A program made the position numbers and the translations under genes. Shown in pieces: positions 36,101-46,756 of a stretch of DNA of 64,000 nucleotides. Position 1 is the first letter of the stretch, and each line of letters opens with the position of its first letter. Below the pieces are notes generated by a model. That model searched no databases. It saw only the letters and a list, made by a program, of their open reading frames with translations, and was not told where the DNA came from. Source of the stretch: Gaiellasilicea sp963794385 (GTDB lineage: Bacteria; Actinomycetota; Thermoleophilia; Gaiellales; Gaiellaceae); NCBI GenBank assembly GCA_963794385.1, contig CAWCDT010000015.1:31187-95186 (forward strand), written 5' to 3'.

Positions 36101-39100
36101 TGTAGGTCGCGGGCGTCGGATCCGGGTTGCCCTCGAACTCCGGCTGCTGCGGGTTCGGGACCTCCGGGTCGGCGAGGTCGACCGCACGCACGTAGAACGT
36201 TGCTTGAGGCCGGGCGCGAGCTGGAAGTCCTCGTAGCGTGTACGCGTCGAGCAGGTTGAACGGGCTGAGACAGTCGACCCAGTCGTTCTCGACCGGCGCA
36301 CGCCGTGCCGTCGACGACCTGGCACTGGTACATGAGGAGCTGCGTCGGCGTCAGGTCGTCCGTGCCGGTGAACTCGAAGAAGGTCGAGCTCGAGGTCGGC
36401 CGGGCCCGGGCGCGCGCTCGATCGTCGTCTCCGGCGGGTCGTGTCGAGCGTCTCGACGACCTCCCACTCGTAGACGGCGGGCTCCTGCTCGCCGTTCGAG
36501 GGGACGGTCTCCGAGCTCCGCGAAGACGTTCAGGACATGGTCGCCGACGGTGAGGCCCGTGAACGTGACCGTGTACCGGCCGGTGCCCGGGTCGTAGGTC
36601 GCGTTGCACGTCCTCGTACGGCTCGAGGTCGAGCTGGCACTCGAAGGTCGCGTCGGCGACGTTGACCGTGAACGAGATCGTCGCCGTCGAGCTCATCGTC
36701 GGGCCGCCCGTCGCGGGTCGCCGCCGGGGCCGCCGCTCGCGGGCGTGAAGCCGGGGCCGTCGACGAAGGTCACGAGGACGCCCATGAGCCGCCAGGTGTA
36801 CTGCGCCGGCGGGCCGACGTTGCCCTCGAAGTCGATCGCGCGCACGTGAGAAGGTGTGCAGGCCGACGTCGGTCTCCTCGAGCCCGACCTCGTACGCGCC
36901 CTGGTTCATGTACTGCGCGCCCTCGAAGCCGCACGGCTCCCAGCCGAAGGCGTCGACGCTGGCACTCGAAGGTGACGTCGGGCTCGTTCGAGTGGAAGGT
37001 GAAGATGCCCTCGGGCAGCCAGGTCTCGGCCGGAGGCGTCATGTCGATGAACGTCGCGGCGCGATGCCGGAGGGCAGCGGCGTCGTAGCCCCACGTGTGC
37101 TGGCCGGGGTCGGGTCGGCGAGCTCGGCGAGCAGGTCGATCGCCCGCACCTCGAAGATGTGCGCGCCCGGGCTCAGGTTGAAGTACTCGGCCGGGTACTC
37201 GCAGTCCTCCCAGGCGAGCGGGTTCGTGTTGTCGAAGCGGCACTCGAAGACGAGCTGCGTGAGGCGGCGTCGGGCCGTCGGAGGCCATGTACGTGAAGCT
37301 CGCGTTCCGGCTGTTCGACACGATCTGGCCGTCGACGGCCGTTCGGCGACGTGCCCGGCTTGTCGATGATCCACGTCTCCGGGGCGCCCGGGACGCTCGC
37401 CGAACGTGCACACGATCCCGAAGCACTGCTCGGGCTCCATGTTCCCGGCCGCCATGTTCCCGCCGCCGTCGATCGCGCCGACGGAGTAGAAGCCCCAGCC
37501 GCCGTTCAGCTGGGCGGTGTTGTCCGCACGGTGTGGCCGACGCCCTCGACGATGATGCCGTCGCCGCCGTTGCGTCGGCGGTGTTCAGCTCGAGCAGGTT
37601 GCCGTGGCCGACGGGCGACGAGTCGCCGATCTCGATGCCGTCGCCGGCGTTCCCGCTCGCGGTGTTGTCGCGGACGATGTTGTTCGTCGCCAGCTCGCCG
37701 ATCTCGATGCCGGTGCCGAGGCCGCCGCTCGCGTTGTTCGCCTCGACGAGGTTGTTCGCTCGCCGCGCCGAGCTCGATCGCCGCCGACGTTGTCGGCGAG
37801 CTCGTTCCCGCGGATGAAGTTGTCGTCGCGAGCTCGAGCGCGACGGCGACACCGGTGTTGCCGCTTGATGTCGTTGAAGAGGATGTCGTTGTCGTTCGCG
37901 TCTGATCGCGATGCCGCCGCCGCCGTTCTTGATCATGTTGTGCTCGATCCGGTTGTCGTCGGCGACCGGTCGAGTCGGGAGCTCGAGCGGCACCTCGGCG
38001 CCCTCGAGCCCGATGATCTCGATACCCTCGCCGCCTGCGTCGGTGATCGTGTTGTCGAGGATCGTGTTCTCGGAGCTGAACTGCAGGAAGATGCCGCGCC
38101 GCCGGACATCGCGATCTGGTTGCCCTCGATGAGGTTCTCGCCCGCGAACTCCAGCGAAGATGCCCTCCCGGTGTTCGCGGCGAAGTTGTTGTCGACGATG
38201 AGCGTGCCGCGCGTCGTCGAGTACATCGCGATGCCGAGCGCGTTCGCGAGGATGTGTTGTCGCGGATCGTGTTGCCCTTGCCGTTCTGATCCGCGTCGGA
38301 GAGGACGATGCCCGCCTCGTCGCTCGCCTCGATGCGCAGGCCGGTGAGCACGTTCGGCGCGTGCCGGGGTTCAGCTGCGCGCCGTAGAGGAACTCGTGGA
38401 CGATGCCGTTCTTGATGGTCACGTTGTCGTGGCCGTTGTTGAGGATCCCGGCGTCGATCCCCATGCCGTCGACGATGTGGCTGTCGAGGTCGATCGTGAT
38501 GTTCGGCGCGCCGACGATGAGGCCGTAGCCCGGGCAGTTGATGAGGTCGTTCTCGAGCACGATCGACTGGTCATGACGAGCTCGCCGCAGGTCACGGTCT
38601 GCGAGACCGGCGCCGCGCCGATCGTCCACTCGCGGAGCGCGGCGTCGGCGTCGCCGTCGGAGCGGTGCTCGCCCGGACGCGGAACACCCAGTTGCCGGGC
38701 GTCGAGCCCGTGTAGGTCTTCGGCGAGGTGCACGCGCTCCTAGACCGGGTCGACGTTCGGACGGCGTGAGCGAGCACTGGAAGGTCGACCGTGCTCCGGT
38801 TCGCGGAGAACTCGAAGGTCGCGCTCGTGTCGACCGTGGCCGCGTCCGGACCGGAGTCGATCGTCACCGTCGGCCCGCCGGTCGCGGCGACGATCGTCCA
38901 CGTGTAGCTCGCAGGCGTCCCGTCGACGTTGCCGGAGATGTCCTGCGCCCGCACCTGGAAGGTGTGCGAGCCGGCGCGAGCGTGTACGTCGCCGGGCTCG
39001 ACGCACGGCGCGAAGTCGGCCTCGATCGTGCTGTCCATGCGGCACTCGAAGGTGACCGTGCTCGCGTTGTCGGCGCCCGAGAAGCGGAACATGGCGACGT

Positions 39101-42100
39101 CGTCGAGCTCGACGTGACCGGCGTCTCGAGGATGGTCGTGTTCGGCGCGATCTGGTCGGAGGCGCCGCCGGGGCCGCCGATGCACTGGATCGTGCAGCAC
39201 TGCTGCGGCTTCAGGTCGATGCCGAGCGGGCCGTCGTTGCCCTGGGCGATGTTGCTGCCGCCGTCGATGTTGACGCGGCCGTTCGAGCCCTCGCTCGCCC
39301 AGATGCCCCAGCGTCTCGTTGTCCATCGCCACGTTGTTCTTGAAGACGTGGCTGACCTTGGGGGCGTAGATGCCGATGCCCTTGTTGTTGTTCGTCGTGT
39401 TGCCGTCGATGAGCATCCCGGAGGCCGCGCCGGTCTCGTCGCCGACGTAGATGCCGCCGCCGGTGTTGTTCGAGGAGATGTTGTTCAGGAGGACGTTCGA
39501 GAGCGACAGCGCCTCGAGCTCGATGCCCGTGCCGTCCGACTCGCTCGCGTCGTTGCCCTCGATGTGGTTGCCGCTCGAGCCCTTGAGCGAGATGCCGCCC
39601 TTGTTGCCGCGGACGTCGTTGCCCTTGATCAGGGTCTCGTTGCGCGTTGTAGAGCTCGATCGCCTCGCCGTTCGAGTCGGTCCCGATGTTGTCGATCAGC
39701 TCGTTGCCGATCGACGAGACGACCTCGATCGCCGGCCCGCCGCTCTCGGGGATGGAGTTGCCCTCGACGACGTTGTCGTTGGACGGGATGCCGACGACCG
39801 TGCCGGTGGTCGTGACGTCGATGGAGACGCCGCCGCCGTTGTCGGTCATCGAGTTGTCGAGGACGATGTTCTCGTTCGAGCCCTGGAGGACGACCCCGCC
39901 TCGCTCGACGCCTGGATGTCGTTGCCCACGATGCGGTTCTGGCTCGAGCGCTCGATCCAGACGCCCTCGCTGCCGCTCGCGCCGATCAGGTTCTCGGTGA
40001 CGAGGGTGCGCTGCGCCTCGTTCGCGATCCAGACGCCGCGCTTGTTGCCGACGAGCGTGCTCCCGCGGACGATGTTGTCCTTCACCTGCGACTGAACTCC
40101 CGGCGGAGGCTCCTCGGGGATCGTCGGCAGGTTCGGGTCGAGCGGCGCGTGCGGCTGGCCGAGGCCGACGCCCGCCTCCTGGTTCAGCTGCGCCGTGACG
40201 TCTCGACGACGTTGTGCTTCGTGCCCTTGTTGAGCATGACGCCGTAGTCGAAGCCCGTCACGCGGCCGTTCTTGACGGTGACGTAGTCGAAGCCGTTGTT
40301 CATGATCGCGGCGCCGAGGTCCTTGCCGTCGATGATCTTCCCGTTCAGGTCGATCGTGATCCCGTTCGCGCCGATGATCAGGCCGTGGCCGAGGCAGTCG
40401 GTCAGGTTGTTGTTCACGATCGTGCTGGCCGTGATCGTCATGCCGCAGAAGACCTGCCGCGGGACCGGGGCGGGCCCGATCGTCCACGACGTAGGCCGCC
40501 GGCGTCGGGTCGACGTTCCGGGCGAGGTCCTTGGCGCGCACCTGGAGGACGTGCTGCTGCGGCGCGAGCGCGGTGAGGATGTGCGGCGCGGTGCAGGCGT
40601 CCAGTCCTCGACCGGCCGCTCGGCGAGCCGGTCATCGCGCCGTCGAGGCGGCACTCGTAGCGTGAGCTCCTCCGCGGTCGACTGGTTGTCGGTGCCGGAG
40701 AACGTGAACGGCGCCGCTCGTCGCGCACGGTGATCAGGTCCGGGCCGGAGTGGATCGTCGTCTCCGGGTCGACCTGTCCGGCGGCGGCGGCTGGATCCAC
40801 CAGCGGTGCGCGGCCGGCGTCGAGTCCGCGTTGCCGGCACGGTCGACCGCGCGCGACCTGGAACCAGTGGCCGCCGTAGGGGAGGTTCGCGAACTCTTCG
40901 GCGTGACGCACGGGCCCCAGCGCCGACCACACCGGGTCGAAGTCCGGGTTCTCGGGCAGCACGTGCCAGGTGAACGCGGTCGCGGCACAGGAACTCGAGG
41001 TTCAGGCCCGGCGTCATGTTGTCGCTGCCGGAGAAGCGGAACGTCGCGGTCCTGTTCGTCGTGATCGAGCGCGGGCGCAGCCGCGAGCCGCGTGTCGGGC
41101 GCGACCTGGTCCGGACCGAGGTCGCCGTCGGGCGCGCCCGGATTGATGTTCCAGTCGTACGTCGCCGGCGTGGCGTCCTTGTTGTCGGCGTGGTCGATCG
41201 CGCGCACCTCGAAGTGGTGGTCGCCCGGCTCGAGGAACTGGTACGTCAGCGGGCTCGCGCACTCGCCCCAGTTCGCCGGCTCGTGCGGCGTGTCGATGTC
41301 CGGCGGCCCGGGCTCCGGCGGCTCGAGGTCCGGCGGCTCCGGCGGGACGACCGGGTCCGGCGGCGGGTCGAGCCGGCACTCGAAGATCAGCCCGTTCGGC
41401 GGCGTGAAGTTGTCGGTGCCCGTGAACGTGAAGACGGCCGTCTCGCTGCTCGTGTCCGGAGGCGGCCCTGACACGATCTCGTCGTCCGGCGCAGTCAGGT
41501 CGAGCCGGTGAGCGGCGGCTGTCGCTCGCGTCGCAGACGACGCCGAGGCACTGGACGGCGTCGGGCGGGCCGACGGCGACGCCGAGGTCGGCGTGGTTGC
41601 CGCTCGCCTTGTTGCCGCCGCCGTCGATGTTCCCGTTCGGGTCGAGCGGCTCGCCGGGCACGGCTCCTCGCCCGCCGCGATGCCGTAGCCGGCGTTGTTG
41701 TAGGCCTTGTTCCGCGCGATCGTGTGGCGTGCGACCTCGACCGAGATCCCGGCCTCGGCGTTCTCGTTGGTCGTGTTGTCGGCGATGAACGCTCCGCCGA
41801 CCGCGCTGCCGGGGCGTCGAAGATGGCGCCCTCCATGCCGATGCCCGCGCCGCCGGTGAAGTTCGCGGTGTTGTACTGGATCGTGATGCCGACGCCCTCG
41901 CCGATCTGGAAGCCGGTCTGGAGCGAGTGCGAGGCGTCGTTGCCGTGGTGCGGCTCCGGCCCGCCGAGGACGAGGTTGTTCGTGTTCCCGGCCTCGATGC
42001 CGGCCGGGTTGTAGCGCAGGTCGCTCGCTGGACGACCGTGTAGTGCGCGTTGTTGAGCACGACGCCGCCGTCGGACTCCTGCGCGGCCGTGATGCCGATG

Positions 42101-45100
42101 ATCGTCGTGCGGTCGGAGTCGTTGACGATCACGCCGGCGTCGCCGTTGCGCAGGTAGTTGCCGCCCTCGACCGGTTCCCGTGCGAGCCCTGGTGGATGAC
42201 GATGCCGGCGTCGCCGGTGTCGGCCACGTTGTTGTCCTCGAGCACGTTGTCCGCGACCCGAGCTCGAGCACGATCCCGGCGTCCGAGTCGAGCGCCGGGT
42301 CGAGCACGATGCCGCTGATCTCGTTGTCCCGGATCGTGTTGCCGCGGGCGTCCTGGAGCAGGATCGAGGTGCCGTTGCTCGTGAAGGTGTTTTCTCGACG
42401 AGGCTGTTCTCGGTGCCCGCGACGAGCTGGACGCCGCTCTCGCCGTTCTCGGTGATGGTGTTGTTGCGGACGTGTTGCCGCGGCGGCCGTTGTCGGCGTC
42501 GAAGAGCTGGACGCCCGCGATCGCGTTGCGGCTCAGGTCATGTTCTCGACGACGTTGTGGATCGCGCCCGGCGTCAGCATCACGCCGTAGCCGAAGTTCT
42601 CGACGGTGCCGTTGCGGATGATGACGTTCGGCTTGCTCGAGCGGATGCCGACCTGGAGCGCGTCCTCCTCGCCCGGCTCGAGGATGAGGCCGCCGCGCAC
42701 CATCTTGCCGTTGAGGTCGAGGATGATGTTCGAGGCGCCGATGACGAGGCCCTCGCCGAGGCAGCCGGTGATGTCGTTCTTGAGCATCGTGTTCTCGGTG
42801 ATGACGTCGCCGCAGTCGTGCTCGGTCGGCGGCGGGTCGTTCCACACGGGCGCGGCGGCGGCGGCGTGGCCTCGGCCTGGAAGCGCAGCTCGAGCAGCGG
42901 GAGCGTCATGTCCGGCGGGTCCTGCGGCGTCTCGCGGCTCTCGAAGGACTTGTCGCCGCCCTCCGGATCGCCCTCGTGCGCGTCCCGGATCACCCAGCCG
43001 TTGTGGACGCCCAGGTCGAACATCGACTGCACGTGGTCGAGGACGTCGAACTCGCGGTAGCCCTCACCCTGTGGCGTGGTCGCCGGCGTGACGCCGGTGA
43101 GCGGGTCGGGCTGGTTGAACCAGGTGAGCGTGCTCTCCTTCCACGTCTCCGCGAGCGGCACGGCGTCGAGGTGCGGCCCTCCGTGAACCCGCCGGCGTAG
43201 AGCCGGAGCGTCGCCGACTCGAGGGTGCAGTCCTCCAGGTTCTCCGGCAGCAGCGGGAAGCGGAAGAAGGAGCGCGCGTTCTGCCCGATCACCGGCTCGC
43301 CGGCGGCCGGGTCGCCGGTCGAGCCGGAGCGCACCTCGAGCTCGGTCTCGAACAGGTAGTTCTCGATCGGGTTGACCTCGTCCGCCCAGCCGTCGGCCGC
43401 CGCGGTCAGCGTGATGTTCGCGTTGTCGCAGTTGACCGGCGCGCCCGGGTCGCCCGGATCGACGAGCCCGACCGTCCAGGTGTACCGCGCGGGCGTCGGG
43501 TCGATGTTCTCGTTGCCGTCGACCGCGCGCACCTCGAGCGTGTGCGGAGCCGGTGGTGAGGTTCGAGAAGACGGTCGGGTTGAAGCACTCGAGCCACATC
43601 TCCGGGTCGCGGCTGTCGAGCCGGCACTCGTACTCGATGAACTGCGTCGGCGTGATCGGGTCGCCGCCCGAGAAGGTGAAGACGGCGGCGCGGCTCGTGC
43701 TCACGAGCGGCGGCTTCTCGACGATGAAGGTGTCGGGCGGCGTCAGGTCGGTGCCGTCGATGAGCATGCTGACCGGCGTCGGGTCGACGTTCCCCGCGCG
43801 GTCGACGGCGCGCACCTCGAACGTGAAGAGGCCTTCCTCCATCAGCGGCACCGACCAGGGGCTCGAGCAGCCGTACCAGATGAACTCGGGCTCGATCGGC
43901 TCCCACGGCGGCGTCGGCTCGGGCGCCTCGGTGAGCTCGTTCTCGATCAGGCGGCACTCGAACTGGAGCTCCTCGAGCGGCGTCAGGTTGTCCGCGCCCG
44001 TGAACCGGAAGGCGACCGTCTCGATCGAGTCCTGGATCGGGCCGGAGATGAACTCGGTGTCCGGCGGCGTCTCGTCGAACGGCGGCGGCGGGCCCTCGAA
44101 CTCGTAGGCGCCCGCGTCGCAGCGCCCGTTCTGGGGCCGCTCGACGCCGCGCTGGTCGAGCGATCGCGCACGGCGCCGCGGACATGTCGATCGCGAGGCT
44201 GCCGTAGTTGAGCCGGTGGGTGAGCGTCGCGCCGCCGTTGTCGGCGATCGCGTCGAGCTTCGGATCGAGGCCGCGGAAGTCGCGCACGCCGCGCGAGATC
44301 GGGTTGATGTCCATCTCGGGCGACGCCTCGAGGAAGCAGGTCTTCCCGGTGTCGACGTTCCCGCCCTCGGTCGTGAGGAAGTAGTCGCAGCTACCGCCCG
44401 GAGACGTGCCGCCGATGATCGAGTTCTTGACGAAGAGCGACTTGTGCGGCTGCGGCGGGACGCTCGGGACGAAGTCGGACTCGACGACGCTGACGCCGCC
44501 GCCCGAGCGGAGCGGCGTTGCGCCAGATCGTGATGTGGACGAGCCGGAGCTCGCCGTCCGCGTCGTGGTGGAGGCCGCCGCCGGCGATCTTGGCGAAGTT
44601 GCCCGAGATCGTGGTGTTCTCGATCAGCGAGCCGCTGTCCGAGATCGAGAAGATGCCGCCGCCGCGGCCGCTCTCCTCGAGGAGCAGGCCTTCCTGGTCG
44701 CGTCCGGCGCGCGCGCCGTTGTTGAGGAAGAGCGAGCCCTTGACGACGATCGGCGCGTCCGACTGGATCGCGAGACCGCCGCCGTTCAGGGCGGTGTTCC
44801 CCTCGACGTGGCTGTCGAGGATCGTCAGCTCGTCGCTGCCGGTGTTGTGGATGCCGCCGCCGTTGCCGGTCAGCGCCTTGTTGTTCTTGACGGTGACCCG
44901 CTCGAAGGTGCCGCGCATGCCGCTGTACTCGATCCCGCCGCCGGAGCACTCCTCGCACTTCGCCTCGTTTCGACTGGATCGTGCTGTCGGCGAGGACGAC
45001 GGTGCCCGCGCCGTGGAAGGCGATGCCGGCGCCGTCGTCCGAGGAGAGGTTGCGCTCGAAGGCGGAGTTCGTGATCGTGATTCGGCCGCCGTCCGTCGCG

Positions 45101-46671
45101 AGCCCGCCGCCGAAGCCGTCGCCGATCTCGGGGAGCTCGCCGGGCTCGAGGTCCTTCGGTGACCGTGATGCCGGCCTCGTTGTCGGTGAAGGTCGAGCCG
45201 GTCGATCGAGACCGCGCGCTCGGAGTGCGTGGTCATGCCGCCGCCGTGGACGACGCGAGCGGTTGTGCGTGAAGGTCGAGTCCACGACCGCGAGGCTCGC
45301 GCGGTCCGCCGTTCTCGAGGCCGGCGCCCGAGTCGCCCGGCGTAGTTGCCGTCGAAGGTGACGTCGGTGACGAAGACCTGGCCGTCGCCGCCGCTCGACA
45401 TGCCGCCGCCGTTCGCCTCGGCCTCGTTGTCCGTGATCTGCGTGCCGCGTCACCTCGAAGCGGCCGCGGAGGCCGAAGCTCGTCGGCGAGCCGCCGCTGT
45501 AGAGGCCGCCGCCGTTCGCCGCGTAGTTCTCGGCGACGGTCCCGCCGACGATGCGCACGGTGCCGCCCTCCGCGTAGAGGGCGCCGCCGCTCGCCTCGGA
45601 TCCGGTTCTTCTTCAAGAGCGAGTCCTCGACGACGATGATCCCGTCGCCGGCGTTCTGGATCGCGCCGCCGTTCTCCTCGGACGTGTTGTCGACGAGCGA
45701 CGAGTCGACGATCGTGATCGTCCCGACCTCGTCCCACTCGCCCATGTTCGTGATCGCGCTCGGGCCGATCGGGTAGTCGCCGCCGGCGTCGACGAGGACG
45801 ACGGACTCGAGCGGCTCGAGGGGATCGGGCATGATCGGGCCGGGGTTGAGCGTGATCTCGAACCACCGGAGATCGTGATCGAGCCGCTCGAGACGTTGTT
45901 GATCGCGGCGCCGGTTCCGCCGGAGCCGTTGCCGGTGAAGATCGAGTCGACGATCTCGACCCGGCCGCCCGCGAGCACGATCGGGATCGGCGGGTCGCCG
46001 GACGGCCATTCGTAGTCGCGGATGTCGGCGTTGTTGAGACCGCCGCCGGCCTCGGTCGCGTAGCTGTCGCGCACCGTGACCTGCTCGAGCCGGAGCTTGC
46101 CCGGCGACCAGTTCTGGATCGCGCCGCCGCGCTCGTCGGAGAAGCCTTCGCGGAGCGTCAGGTTGCGGATGGTGACGTCGCCGGCGCCGGGATGGATCTC
46201 GAAGAGCCGGTCCATGCCGTGCTGCTCGGGCGGCACACCGGGGAGCGGCCGGCCGCCGTCGATGATCGTGAGGCCCTGGCCCGCGCCGTCGATGACGACC
46301 GGGTCGATGATCTCGAAGTCGCCGACGTTCGCCGCGTTCTCGTTGATCGGAGGAATCTCGAGCTCGTAGAGGCCGGGCGGCACGACGATCCGGTCGGTGC
46401 CGCCGGCCGCGTTCGCCTCCTGGATCGCGGCGCGCAGCGAGCAGGTGCCGGCGGCTGTCTGGCAGCCGTTGACGCCGGGGCTCGCGTCGACGCGGTCGGC
46501 CGTGTCGTTGACGACGTACGTGTGCGCGATCGGAGCGGCGACTGCGCCGGCCAGTCCGATCCCCGAGGCGAGCACCGCTGTGAGGGCAAACAGGCCGAGT
46601 GCGAAGCGTCTCCCGCTCATGCGACGGCTCCATCCGCTCCGGTGGCCATCGCTCGCCCTGTTTCCCCCCAC
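27162..46671 (-). CDS. Giant exported beta-helix / Ig-like / DNRLRE protein, about 6500 codons, many indels in the data
   Basis: One continuous minus-strand coding region, rebuilt from alternating frames. It starts at GTG 46671, 7 nt after GGAGG, or at ATG 46620, and ends at TAG 27164-27162 after QLVLTFKPA. Order: signal peptide (RFALGLFALTAVLASGIGLA); CSLREA domain (CSLRAAIQEANA); beta-helix 1; Ig-like repeats; DNRLRE domain; beta-helix 2; Ig-like; beta-helix 3; Ig-like; beta-helix 4; a long Ig-like array with two inserted domains; two DNRLRE domains separated by further repeats. There is no LPXTG or membrane anchor at the end. Such proteins are surface or secreted adhesins or polysaccharide-binding proteins. 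Frames change at intervals from under 100 to several hundred bases, yet conserved motifs continue on both sides, so I read it as one gene with consensus errors rather than a pseudogene. It could be two or three genes if a real stop is hidden. Confidence 0.7.
27165..27670 (-). repeat. DNRLRE domain 3, C-terminal end of the giant protein
   Basis: Starts at DSWIDSGSPSSNKGSDSILK, continues MSKSGGNLRALVRFDLPSMP and ends PPQLVLTFKPA before the TAG at 27164. At least four frame changes relative to the copy at 28290-28770. Confidence 0.72.
28290..28770 (-). repeat. DNRLRE domain 2 of the giant protein, also a DNA direct repeat
   Basis: Reads SGGNLRALVRFNLPTMPQGC, SATLRLFASSAKTGRTIQAL, GGVTWANQPPTTGGAVTVSS and GYREWNVAGLVQAMYS. 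It is close at DNA level to the domain at 27165-27670, so the pair arose by recent duplication. Confidence 0.75.
30440..30830 (-). other. Domain inserted in the Ig array: beta domain, copy 2
   Basis: VELALPIQGGGTATITFAEV, TLPAGYLAAGARVFFDVSTT, TICLPYDPAR, then WLQITTSIDQANGIVCGLTD and LSPFAIAQP. Same domain as at 33990-34400, about 3.6 kb apart. Confidence 0.6.
33990..34400 (-). other. Domain inserted in the Ig array: beta domain, copy 1
   Basis: Reads NTPVGTNVVVPLDQPGG, FFEVTTAGHTTLEPLGGGPP, LPEGYTQGGMQTFDFKTTAE and, after indels, LCLSYDPTR and CGLIEDFGLYALA. A second copy of the same domain lies at 30440-30830. It recurs in actinobacterial Ig-like exported proteins; no function known to me. 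Confidence 0.55.
37390..38590 (-). other. Domain: right-handed beta-helix 4 (NosD-like)
   Basis: Opens with SIVLENDLINCPGYGLIVGA and ITIDLDSHIVDGMGIDAGIL; later ENTILDNTITDAGGEGIEII and NNIVRDNTASGNAGDGIEIG. Same fold and entry motif as helices 2 and 3. Confidence 0.75.
38590..39150 (-). repeat. Ig-like repeat block 3
   Basis: Two units: SGADNASTVTFECRMDSTIE with HTFQVRAQDISGNVDGTPAS, then ATFEFSANRSTVD and NWVFRVRAS. Confidence 0.65.
39180..40450 (-). other. Domain: right-handed beta-helix 3 (NosD-like)
   Basis: Opens with MTITASTIVNNNLTDCLGHG and LIIGANGITIDLNGKIIDGK; rungs such as NIVRGSTLVGNKRGVWIANE follow. It ends near an NDGPLGIDLKPQ-like closing segment. Confidence 0.75.
40460..41500 (-). 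repeat. Ig-like repeat block 2
   Basis: About three units, e.g. ETAVFTFTGTDNFTPPNGLI then HHFEVRAIDHADNKDATPAT. Several one-base indels. Confidence 0.65.
41510..42850 (-). other. Domain: right-handed beta-helix 2 (NosD-like)
   Basis: Opens with HDCGDVITENTMLKNDITGC and LGEGLVIGASNIILDLNGK, the NosD/pectate-lyase-like entry strand, then rungs of NTIRDNEI type. Three further copies of this entry motif start the other helices, so the helices arose by duplication. Confidence 0.75.
42880..43440 (-). other. Domain: DNRLRE domain 1
   Basis: ATLRLYAGGFTEGR, ETWKESTLTWFNQPDPLTGV and GEGYREFDVLDHVQSMFDLG match the DNRLRE pattern (TW-NQP plus a terminal G-Y-EFDV strand), a beta-sandwich often found on carbohydrate-acting exported proteins. 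Confidence 0.75.
43440..44105 (-). repeat. Ig-like repeat block 1
   Basis: Two to three units of the ~90-residue pattern PPDT-fi-sGP, FrFTGADNLTPLEELQFECR, then FEVRAVDRAGNVDPTP. This stretch is nearly free of indels, so the repeat can be read directly. Confidence 0.75.
44130..46620 (-). other. Domain: CSLREA segment and right-handed beta-helix 1
   Basis: After the signal peptide comes HTYVVNDTADRVDASPGVNG with CSLRAAIQEANA, the CSLREA motif. The helix turns show ladder repeats such as ITNSAFERNLSSDDGAGIAF and IEGNTALNGGGLAIQSDAPI, typical of polymorphic-outer-membrane-like coils. It ends at CDAGAYEFEG, the usual close of this domain. Confidence 0.8.
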
Positions 46672-46756
46672 GTAAGTTCCTCCCGAATCCTGTTGCCCCG
46701 GAACGGACTTTCACGCAGGTTGATAAAGACTCGATAAGACCTAGGTGAGAGGGCCT

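Larger units (their letters stand above)
28780..37380 (-). repeat. Long Ig-like repeat array
   Basis: About 8.6 kb of direct repeats with a period of roughly 270-300 bp (estimated by eye, so near 30 units). Each unit encodes a start like PPDTTI-sGP, a central FTFSGTDN-FECSLD and an end like HTFQVRAIDAAGNVDPTPAS. At DNA level the plus-strand segment around GAGCACTCGAAGGTC recurs many times. This array carries the densest indels in the window. Confidence 0.7.

Noticed and set aside
28780..37380. CRISPR array suggested by regular direct repeats
   Set aside because: The period is about 270-300 bp, repeats are imperfect and code for Ig-like domains; no short identical repeats with unique spacers are seen anywhere in the window.
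27162..46671. The giant gene read as a decayed pseudogene
   Set aside because: Indels are many but amino-acid conservation is maintained on both sides of each, and stop codons are not accumulating. Genuine decay would add substitutions and stops as well.
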